Shown piece by piece: positions 7,703 through 13,034 of a stretch of 13,034 nucleotides of DNA. Origin of the DNA: Prolixibacteraceae bacterium (GTDB lineage: Bacteria > Bacteroidota > Bacteroidia > Bacteroidales > Prolixibacteraceae); the NCBI GenBank assembly GCA_009782655.1, contig WRIQ01000009.1:1-13034 (forward strand), given 5' to 3'. How positions within the stretch are numbered: the first letter of the stretch is position 1; every line of letters begins with the position of its first letter. The notes below the pieces were generated by a model that saw only the letters and a list, made by a program, of their open reading frames with translations, was not told the origin of the DNA and made no database searches. A program made the translations under genes and the position numbers.

Positions 7703-7968
7703 GGCCGAAACAGGATTAGGTTGTAATTCGCTTTCGAATGTACCGCCCAAGCTTCCACCTCCCCGAAGTTCCATCCTTGCCGTCCTAATTGAATATTACG
7801 TTAAACTCCGCATTTGCAAGCGTCTACAAATACTGCCCGCATCATCATTGCATTATATTTATCCGGCCAAAATCGGACGCGGAGAAACGCAAAAAGAGGG
7901 ACGATTTTATGCCAAACACAGAATTTTATGTCAATTGTATTTAACAACTTAATTATAAGCTATTTATT
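7703..7968. other. Intergenic region upstream of the TonB receptor
   Basis: The gap between the divergent transporter and receptor starts is 351 bp in all. Its left part holds the transporter promoter; in the rest I find no TAnnTTTG box facing the receptor, so its promoter may use another sigma factor or a degenerate box. A short open frame at 7701-7952 has no recognisable features or family resemblance and is left uncalled. Confidence 0.45.
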
Positions 7969-10407
7969 ATGAAGATAAAAATATTTACCTCCCTGATTTT
8001 CTGTTTCTTCGTCATTATTGCGTTCAACAAATCGGCGGGGCAAAACCGCGAAACCCCTTGGCAAATACGGGGAACAGTGACTGACAACGAAACCGGCTTG
8101 CCTGTCGATTATGCGGCGGTTATCATGTTCAATTCGTCAGACAGCACACAGGTTGCTTTTGCCAGAACCGATGAGCAGGGAGCTTTCTCACTCGAATACA
8201 ATCGCAAAGGCGACTATTATCTGGTCATCACTTTCATCGGATACGAAATCGGCTACATCGCTCCCATCAGTCTCTCCGACGAAAAGAAAGAAATCGCCAT
8301 TCTTTCTGTCCAACTACATCAGATGGTGGGCGTGCTTTCCGAGGTCGAAGTTTTGGGGCGCCGCCAGCAGTTGGTTTACAAACTCGACAAAAAAATTCTC
8401 GACGTTTCGGGCATTATTTCGGCGGCAGGCGGCTCGGCCATCGATATCCTCGAGCAAATGCCTTCGTTCAGGGTCGATGCCGAAGGAGAACTATCGTTCA
8501 GGGGCAGCAGCGGTTTCAAAGTATATATCGACAACAAGCCCTCTTCGCTGGACGGCAGTTCGGCCCTTGAGCAGATTCCGGCAGGGCAAATCGAAAGTAT
8601 CGAACTGATTACAAATCCTTCGGCGCGTTATGAAGCCGACGGAATGGCCGGAATCATTAACATAATCACAAAAAAACATTCGGGCGAGGAACTCAGTGGC
8701 GTTGTCAACGCTACAGTCAGCACGGTGGGCACAAGAGGCGTCGATTTCATGCTGGCCAACCGCGTTAAAAACATCCGCTGGAACCTTGCAGGAAACGCTT
8801 CGCGCGCCTACGTAAAAAGCGATTTTGACCAGATGAAAAAAATCACAATTAGCGACACGCTGACGACCACCCATGCTACGGGCGAGCGCGTCAGGTACGT
8901 AGACCTCTATTCGCTTTCGGCAGGCCTCAACTGGTATCGGGCTAAAACCACATGGACGGCGGCCCTCGACGGGCGTTACCGCGAGAGAGACCGAGGAGGT
9001 AAACTGCACTATGAAGATATTTACAAATCGCTGGCAACCGGCGGGGAGCGAAGGGCCTCGCTCAATGGCAGCGACTTTGTCAATCTCAGCGAGTGGCGGA
9101 TAAGGGGAGACGTCGGTTTTGAACGCCGTTTCGACCGGCAAAATCATACGCTCAGCGGCGCTTTCTTCGCTATGTACGAAGGCGACGCCATGGAATATTT
9201 TCAAACCGACCTGTTCGATATGAGCGACAACCGTACTCAAGGGCATAAAGCATGGGAAGATGAATACCGTTTCACCGCTCAGGGCGACTTGAATTACGTG
9301 TTGCCATTCGCATATATGAATGGAAAAATGGAAACAGGCTACCATTTTTTCAGTTACGCCGAAGATGGCGATTATACCATCGACCTGTACGACCCCGCGG
9401 AAAGAAAATTTATCCGTCATGATGAACTTTACAACCGTTACCTTTTCCGCCGCGACATTCATGCGCTTTACGTAATGTTTGCGGCAACTTTTTCGCGCTT
9501 CAGCTACCAGGCCGGCTTCCGCGAGGAATACACTTTCAGGAAACTGGGCAACAACCTGAAATGGGCGGAACATACCAAGCACACTTTCGACCTTTTCCCC
9601 TCGGCGCACGTGGCCTACGACCTGAAGAAAAACAACAGTCTGCACGCCGCCTATTCGCGACGGCTCACACAACCCGAACTTTTCTACATGGAGCCTTACG
9701 TGGTTTATGTGGATTATTATACGGCGCAGCGTGGAAATCCACAGATAAAACCCGAATACATCAACTCTATGGAGATAAGCTACAATCAGAATTTTAACGA
9801 TAATTCCTTCGCGGCGACAATCTTCCACCGTATGCGTAAAGATAAAATAGAACGTGTGCGATTGCCTTATCACACGGGCGTTACCCTCGATTCGATGGCA
9901 AATGTGGGCAACGATTATGCAACGGGAATCGAAATGTCGGCGGTGTTGCAACTGTTAAAAAAATGGAGTATGGATGTCAACGGAAGTCTTTATCAATACC
10001 GAATCAAAAACGAATACAAAGTTGACGGCGAAGACAGCGAAAGCCTGAACTGGCAATTGGCCGTGAACAACAATTTCGACGTTTCGCGCAACACGCGCAT
10101 ACGGCTGGAAGCTTATTACGTGGGGCCATCGGTGAGCACACAGGGACGGGTGAACGAATATTTTTATGTTAACCTCTCGGCACGACAGCAGTTTCTCAAA
10201 CGACGCCTGACAGCCAGCCTCTCTGTCAAGGATATTCTGTCGACAGCCGAATATATCAATACGCAAAATGTGCTTAACATGGAATCGAAGACGAAAATTT
10301 ATCCGCGTTCCCCGCTTGTCACGCTGAATCTATCATACGTCATCAACAATTTCAAATTGCAGCGCAAAGACGATAAAGACGATTTGTTTGAAGGTACGAA
10401 CCGTTAG
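7969..10407 (+). CDS. TonB-dependent receptor / outer-membrane beta-barrel protein
   Basis: 812-residue outer-membrane protein. Residues 1-25 are a signal peptide ending AGQ. Residues about 32-115 form a carboxypeptidase-regulatory-like (CarboxypepD_reg/CNA-B-like) domain, with GTVTDNETGLPVDYAAV, the TDEQGAF turn and TFIGYE. Residues about 135-237 are the plug: KILDVSG, AIDILEQMPSF, GELSFRGSSGFKVYIDNKP, and the closing YEADGMAGIINIITKK. The remainder is a barrel of alternating aromatic strands like OMP_b-brl_3, including AAYSRRLTQPELFYMEPY and RGNPQIKPEYINSMEISYNQ. At 812 residues it is shorter than SusC proteins (about 1000), and no SusD gene is adjacent, so it is not a classic glycan-uptake pair. 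The ligand is unknown; metal, peptide or siderophore are possible. ATG 7969 places the signal peptide correctly. Confidence 0.93.
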   Translation: MKIKIFTSLIFCFFVIIAFNKSAGQNRETPWQIRGTVTDNETGLPVDYAAVIMFNSSDSTQVAFARTDEQGAFSLEYNRKGDYYLVITFIGYEIGYIAPISLSDEKKEIAILSVQLHQMVGVLSEVEVLGRRQQLVYKLDKKILDVSGIISAAGGSAIDILEQMPSFRVDAEGELSFRGSSGFKVYIDNKPSSLDGSSALEQIPAGQIESIELITNPSARYEADGMAGIINIITKKHSGEELSGVVNATVSTVGTRGVDFMLANRVKNIRWNLAGNASRAYVKSDFDQMKKITISDTLTTTHATGERVRYVDLYSLSAGLNWYRAKTTWTAALDGRYRERDRGGKLHYEDIYKSLATGGERRASLNGSDFVNLSEWRIRGDVGFERRFDRQNHTLSGAFFAMYEGDAMEYFQTDLFDMSDNRTQGHKAWEDEYRFTAQGDLNYVLPFAYMNGKMETGYHFFSYAEDGDYTIDLYDPAERKFIRHDELYNRYLFRRDIHALYVMFAATFSRFSYQAGFREEYTFRKLGNNLKWAEHTKHTFDLFPSAHVAYDLKKNNSLHAAYSRRLTQPELFYMEPYVVYVDYYTAQRGNPQIKPEYINSMEISYNQNFNDNSFAATIFHRMRKDKIERVRLPYHTGVTLDSMANVGNDYATGIEMSAVLQLLKKWSMDVNGSLYQYRIKNEYKVDGEDSESLNWQLAVNNNFDVSRNTRIRLEAYYVGPSVSTQGRVNEYFYVNLSARQQFLKRRLTASLSVKDILSTAEYINTQNVLNMESKTKIYPRSPLVTLNLSYVINNFKLQRKDDKDDLFEGTNR

Positions 10408-10421
10408 AACAACTTGGGTGT

Positions 10422-10446
10422 CTCCACACGGCATTCCCTGTGGGAG
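10422..10446 (+). terminator. Weak hairpin after the TonB receptor
   Basis: CTCCACA (10422-10428) pairs with TGTGGGAG (10439-10446) with one bulged G and a 10-base loop, starting 14 bp after the receptor stop. No immediate T-run follows; T-rich sequence starts about 20 bases later. It could act as a terminator, but the support is thin. Confidence 0.25.
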
Positions 10447-10615
10447 TAAACTATGAATGATGGTTTGTTTTTATTATTCATCTTTTTGATTTCTTGTCCT
10501 TTCAGATGGTTCATGTTTCGTTTAACATTCAATTCTACTTTTCATTGTCCGCACATGTCGTCCCCGCTTGCAGATAATGCCCGTTAGGTGCAGGTGATTT
10601 CTTTTATGTTTATTC

Positions 10616-10659
10616 ATTTTGGCGATAAGTCCATCAAAATATACACTTACAGCCAAAAT
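10616..10659 (+). repeat. Palindromic repeat at the 3' end of the ATPase gene
   Basis: A 44-bp imperfect palindrome: left arm ATTTTGGCGATAAG (10616-10629), right arm CTTACAGCCAAAAT (10646-10659), complementary at 13 of 14 positions with a 16-base centre. Its last base is the last base of the ATPase stop codon. The core dyad (TGGCGATA ... TACAGCCA, 36 bp span) has the same arms and span as the three dyads in front of the gene. It might also serve as a terminator hairpin, but the resemblance to the upstream elements suggests a shared repeat family. Confidence 0.75.
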
Positions 10660-12089
10660 CAAAATTTAAATATATCTTCCATTGTTACCTCGCTTTGCAC
10701 ATTTCCCCAGTATGTGTTATGATTTACGCCAAAAGTTGTAATCATCGTTGTATGAACAGTTTTTCGTGTTTTACATTCTTCTATAAATGTTGCTTTTCGT
10801 TTGCGCAGAATGTCGTTGTAATCTTTGTCAATGTTGTATTCTTTGTCGGAATATTTCATTTCACAAAGGTTTATCACTCTGTCGTTTCGGTCAATGACAA
10901 GGTCAATTTGATATTTTTTCTTTTCGGTATTTTTACCCAAACTTCGCCATGAAGAGTAATTTGTTGATACTCCGCTAATTCCAAGTTTATGTTTGATTTG
11001 TGGAATATGCCACAGGCAAATTTGTTCAAAGGCATAGCCTCGCCAATTATTAAGCGGCGCAGTGTCGTAATTATTTGTCCAAAATTGTTCGTCCGTAATA
11101 TTTTTTTCATGGATAAAATTCAAATAAAACAGCGAAAACAAGTCGATTAATTGATAAATTTTATCGCGTCGTTTTTTGCCAAAACCGTAATAAGAGCGAA
11201 TAAAACCGCATTGTTCAAGTTCTTCAAGCATACGGGTAATAGAGCCGCCGTTAGTCAGTCCCGAAATTTCTAAAATTTCTTCCCGCGATAATCCCATTCT
11301 TTTTTCTCCGAGCGAAATAACAAGTAAAATATATTTTTCGGAGTGTTTGAATAGCGAATTGTAGATTTTAGAAAATTCATTTTTTAATACGGCATTGTTG
11401 CTAAAAAACAGATTATCAATGTTTTGTGGTAGTGATTTTGATTTGCCTAAATGTTTCCAATAATAGGGAACGCCGCCGAAAATCATATAATAATCAAGAA
11501 TTGTTTTGTTGTCTAACGGAAGTTTTTGTTTTTTTACAAATTCATCACATTCTTTCAACGAAAAAGGTTGTAATAAAATTTGTCTTGTAACGCGATTGTG
11601 TAAACCGCCACGATTTTTGATGATTTTATTGAGCATCCAAGAGGTGGAAGAACCGCAGATAATCAACACAATATCAGGGTTTGCGGAGGCATAAGTGTTC
11701 CACCAATACTCAAATGCTTGAATAAAATTTGAACCTTTTGTGGCAATCCAAGGAATCTCGTCAATAAAAATAATTTTGCGCCCCGGTTTTTTCCTTTTTG
11801 AAATGGCGTTTCTTAGCATTGCAAAAGCCATTGTCCAATTTTCAGGAGTTGGGACTATTCTTTTGAAATACTCTTGATAGGCATTTTTGAAATTTTCGAG
11901 TTGCGTTTTCATATTTGAATTTTCGCTTCCGGAAAAATAAAAAGTAAAGTTATTATTAAAAAACTCTCTGATTAAGAATGTTTTACCAACTCTTCGCCTG
12001 CCATAAATGACAGCAAATTCAGGTTCTCCCGATTCCACGATTTGTTGTAAATATTCAATTTCTTTTTTTCTGCCGATTATTTTATCCAT
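10659..12089 (-). CDS. AAA ATPase with C-terminal DUF234 / PD-(D/E)XK-like domain
   Basis: 476 residues from ATG 12089, giving MDKIIGRKKEIEYL, the usual opening of this family; an upstream in-frame ATG at 12125 lies before the promoter -7 box and is rejected. Walker A GRRRVGKT is at 30-37, Walker B IIFIDE at 106-111, and a sensor-like CGSSTSW at 145-151. A winged-helix segment follows (SREEILEISGLTNGGSITRML). The C-terminus carries D396-x13-E410-x-K412 (QIDLVI ... CEMK), the core of a PD-(D/E)XK nuclease-like fold as in DUF234 proteins. These archaeal-type ATPases occur in many Bacteroidota and archaeal genomes, often in several copies; their function is not established. The gene is markedly AT-rich beside the receptor and is bracketed by shared dyad repeats, which suggests acquisition. 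It is cytosolic, with no signal or membrane segment. Confidence 0.9.
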   Translation of the reverse strand: MDKIIGRKKEIEYLQQIVESGEPEFAVIYGRRRVGKTFLIREFFNNNFTFYFSGSENSNMKTQLENFKNAYQEYFKRIVPTPENWTMAFAMLRNAISKRKKPGRKIIFIDEIPWIATKGSNFIQAFEYWWNTYASANPDIVLIICGSSTSWMLNKIIKNRGGLHNRVTRQILLQPFSLKECDEFVKKQKLPLDNKTILDYYMIFGGVPYYWKHLGKSKSLPQNIDNLFFSNNAVLKNEFSKIYNSLFKHSEKYILLVISLGEKRMGLSREEILEISGLTNGGSITRMLEELEQCGFIRSYYGFGKKRRDKIYQLIDLFSLFYLNFIHEKNITDEQFWTNNYDTAPLNNWRGYAFEQICLWHIPQIKHKLGISGVSTNYSSWRSLGKNTEKKKYQIDLVIDRNDRVINLCEMKYSDKEYNIDKDYNDILRKRKATFIEECKTRKTVHTTMITTFGVNHNTYWGNVQSEVTMEDIFKF

Positions 12090-12104
12090 AATTATTATAT
12101 TTTT

Positions 12105-12148
12105 ATTTTGGCTGCAAAGGTACAAAATATATTTGATACCGCCAAAAT
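12105..12148 (-). repeat. Palindromic repeat overlapping the ATPase promoter
   Basis: 44 bp with outer arms ATTTTGGC (12105-12112) and GCCAAAAT (12141-12148), the same length and arms as the element at the 3' end of the gene. Read on the minus strand it shares ATTTTGGCG at one end and CAGCCAAAAT at the other with the + strand of that element, so the two face each other as inverted copies around the ATPase. Its core dyad spans 12109-12144 (TGGCTGCA ... TACCGCCA). Confidence 0.7.
12115..12146 (-). promoter_or_regulatory. Bacteroidota-type promoter for the ATPase gene
   Basis: On the minus strand: TTTG (12143-12146), 20 bp, TACCTTTG (12115-12122). Both boxes are full matches to the Bacteroidota consensus (TTTG / TAnnTTTG). 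Transcription would start near 12108, leaving a leader of about 19 bases before ATG 12089, which decides that start. The dyad arms of the surrounding repeat overlap both boxes, so a protein bound to the dyad would cover the promoter. Confidence 0.75.
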
Positions 12149-12256
12149 AACTTTAATGATAGTGGCTGTAAATATATTTTTTTACATAGATACAGCCAAA
12201 ATGAATTTAATGATAATGGCTGTAAGTATGATTTTTTACATAGATACAGCCAAAAC
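12135..12256. repeat. 54-bp tandem repeat, two full copies and a partial third
   Basis: Copies start at 12135, 12189 and 12243, each opening GATAC(C/A)GCCAAAA. The two full copies agree at 47 of 54 positions. The array contains dyads TGGCTGTA ... TACAGCCA at 12163-12198 and 12217-12252, each with perfect 8-bp arms and a 20-base centre, in register with the dyad at 12109-12144 that holds the ATPase promoter. In the middle unit, minus-strand TTTG is followed after 20 bp by TATATTTA, a near-match to a -7 box. Confidence 0.85.
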
Positions 12257-12302
12257 GGTGATACTGTTTTTTTCCTTTGCACATAACAACAATGAAAATA
12301 AA

Positions 12303-12321
12303 AGACGTGGCGCGCACGTCT
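12303..12321. repeat. Short GC-rich palindrome
   Basis: AGACGTG (12303-12309) and CACGTCT (12315-12321) form a perfect 7-bp inverted repeat around GCGCG, in otherwise AT-rich DNA, followed by CTA. It resembles dispersed palindromic repeats of the AGACG...CGTCTCTA type that I recall from Bacteroidota intergenic regions; that resemblance is from memory. It lies 26 bp beyond the hicA stop and could also end transcription from that side, though no T-run follows on the hicA strand. Confidence 0.45.
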
Positions 12322-12346
12322 CTATCAAGAAATAAAGCATTGCATA

Positions 12347-12541
12347 TTATTTTTCGTCCGGCTTTGGAATGTCTAATTGTTTACAAATAAGCATACACAA
12401 GTCGGTGTCTATATCTGTATGACGGGGAATATAAGTACGATTGCCGTTGTGATGGTTCATATATTTGTCATGTTTTGCGCAATGTTTTAGAAAGCCACAT
12501 CCGTGATTATTAATGTATTGTATAAATTTTCCTCTTTTCAT
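12347..12541 (-). CDS. hicA: HicA family toxin
   Basis: 64 residues. The conserved HicA features are present: N-terminal MKRGKFIQYINNHGC, a histidine at position 24 (AKHDKYMN) where the catalytic His sits in the family, the NGNRTYIPRH strand at residues 32-41, and a closing helix LICKQLDIP. HicA is a small double-stranded-RNA-binding-like mRNA interferase that blocks translation and is neutralised by HicB. The gene starts 11 bp after the HicB stop on the same strand, so the pair is in hicB-hicA order, which is common in Bacteroidota. Its length is normal for the subfamily and nothing looks broken. ATG 12539-12541 is the only sensible start. Confidence 0.88.
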   Translation of the reverse strand: MKRGKFIQYINNHGCGFLKHCAKHDKYMNHHNGNRTYIPRHTDIDTDLCMLICKQLDIPKPDEK

Positions 12542-12552
12542 CCTTTATGAAT

Positions 12553-12762
12553 TTAAGCAAAAATCATTTCTTCTTCTTCCAACATTACATCTTGCAGAAC
12601 ATATTTTTCGCGCATATCTTCCAAATACAATTCCAACACATCTGCGATATTTTCTTTCAGTTCGGATACGGTTAGTCCTTGCGTAAAAACAGCAGGCAAT
12701 TCTTTCAATTGTCCTATAAGATAGCCGTCTTGTCCCTGCTTTATAACTAATGTATATTTCAT
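12553..12762 (-). CDS. hicB: HicB family antitoxin
   Basis: 69 residues, in the HicB-like partial RNase-H fold: the strand-turn-strand MKYTLVIKQGQDGYLIGQLKELP, then a GLTVSELKENIADVLELYLED helix, with an acidic tail (MLEEEEMIFA). It should bind and block the toxin encoded next. There is no C-terminal helix-turn-helix or ribbon-helix-helix domain, unlike longer HicB proteins, so DNA-binding autoregulation of the classic kind is not evident from this chain. ATG 12762 follows a leader of about 20 bases with a perfect -7 box just before it. The gene sits between the stop of the RND pump gene and the toxin, all on the same strand. Confidence 0.88.
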   Translation of the reverse strand: MKYTLVIKQGQDGYLIGQLKELPAVFTQGLTVSELKENIADVLELYLEDMREKYVLQDVMLEEEEMIFA

Positions 12763-12785
12763 AGCAAATCTTTTTTAAATTTTGG

Positions 12786-12793
12786 CAAAGGTA
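12786..12793 (-). promoter_or_regulatory. -7 box for hicBA
   Basis: Minus-strand TACCTTTG, a full match to TAnnTTTG, 23 bp before the hicB ATG. A clear -33 TTTG at 19-21 bp is missing. The bases just after the box read GCCAAAAT (12779-12786 on the plus strand as ATTTTGGC), the same outer arm as in the ATPase promoter dyad. The position lets hicBA be transcribed separately from the upstream pump gene. Confidence 0.55.
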
Positions 12794-12819
12794 ATAATTT
12801 TTCAGAAATGTATTTTTGT

Positions 12820-13034
12820 TTAATATTTCTTCCTGTAAGCATAATAAAACACTTGCGGTAACACGCTGAACGACAATATCATACAGATAATTATTCCGCC
12901 TACAATCATCACTGCTAACGGTTTTTGCACCTCCGATCCCATGCCGGTGGAGAGGGCGGCGGGCAGCAATCCCATGGAACCCATCAGCGAAATCATCAAC
13001 ACGGCGCGTAAACGGGTTTTGACCGCTTCGTTGG
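12820..13034 (-). CDS. CusA/CzcA-type RND efflux pump, C-terminal fragment
   Basis: The last 70 codons of a gene that begins beyond the right edge. The visible residues, TRLRAVLMISLMGSMGLLPAA then GMGSEVQKPLAVMIVGG and a last membrane helix ending in YAYRKKY, match the end of heavy-metal efflux RND inner-membrane pumps (CzcA, CusA), covering the last two transmembrane helices. Such proteins of more than 1000 residues export metal cations with a membrane-fusion protein and an outer-membrane channel. The frame is open through position 13034, so the GTG at 13002 is not the start. The short charged end after the last helix is normal. The metal cannot be told from this part. Confidence 0.88.
   Translation of the reverse strand, partial: NEAVKTRLRAVLMISLMGSMGLLPAALSTGMGSEVQKPLAVMIVGGIIICMILSFSVLPQVFYYAYRKKY

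Noticed and set aside
7701..7952. 83-codon + strand frame upstream of the receptor
   Set aside because: It has no signal, domain or family resemblance and no promoter, and lies in the divergent intergenic region.
8491..9951. 486-codon open frame antisense to the TonB receptor
   Set aside because: It lies wholly inside a clear receptor gene, shows no domain or signal features, and its length is explained by the codon use of the sense strand.
12135..12256. CRISPR-like array
   Set aside because: The copies are contiguous with no unique spacers, and no cas gene is present.
12108..12335. 75-codon + strand frame with an 18-residue hydrophobic repeat across the 54-bp array
   Set aside because: The repeat length is divisible by three, so the frame stays open by default. 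Between the two full copies, six of seven codon differences change the amino acid, which shows no coding constraint.
12292..12390. 32-codon + strand frame starting MKIKDVARTS after a CTTTG-like box
   Set aside because: It runs through the GC-rich palindrome and antisense into hicA, has no recognisable family, and lacks a full promoter.

Overview
The window looks like chromosomal DNA of an anaerobic member of the Bacteroidota, probably Bacteroidales or a relative. Three things point there: a TonB-dependent receptor with an N-terminal carboxypeptidase-regulatory-like domain and an OMP_b-brl_3-type barrel; a secreted family that I know only from this phylum; and promoters of the Bacteroidota type (TTTG, 19-20 bp, TAnnTTTG). 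The heterodisulfide-reductase-like (Hdr) operon suggests anaerobic redox metabolism. The organism assignment is inference from these marks.

Left block (1-3931, + strand) is a compact operon of Hdr-like redox subunits: the C-terminal part of an HdrB-like protein (cut by the window edge), a short HdrA-like flavoprotein without ferredoxin domains, an HdrC-like protein with two [4Fe-4S] motifs, and a large fusion joining an HdrE/NarI-like membrane part, two [4Fe-4S] motifs and two HdrD-like CCG domains. Together they look like a membrane-attached complex passing electrons between a quinone pool and a soluble flavin/Fe-S module. The physiological partner is not visible.

Middle block (3938-7617, - strand) holds a LOG-family nucleotide hydrolase, a tiny secreted ORF that matches only the C-terminal domain of DUF4038-type glycosidases (probably a remnant), a secreted ThuA/amidotransferase-like protein often misnamed asparagine synthetase B, and an AI-2E/PerM family membrane transporter with a good promoter. 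A stand-alone TonB-dependent outer-membrane receptor follows on the + strand (7969-10407).

Right block (about 10600-12800) is visibly more AT-rich and looks acquired. It carries an AAA ATPase with a C-terminal DUF234/PD-(D/E)XK-like domain and a hicBA toxin-antitoxin pair. The ATPase gene is bracketed by copies of one 36-bp dyad (arms TGGCTGTA / TACAGCCA, 20-bp centre): three copies at exact 54-bp spacing in front of the gene and one running into its stop codon. The arms overlap both promoter boxes. This ATPase-plus-dyad arrangement is the most unexpected structure in the window. The right edge is the C-terminus of a CusA/CzcA-type RND efflux pump (- strand).
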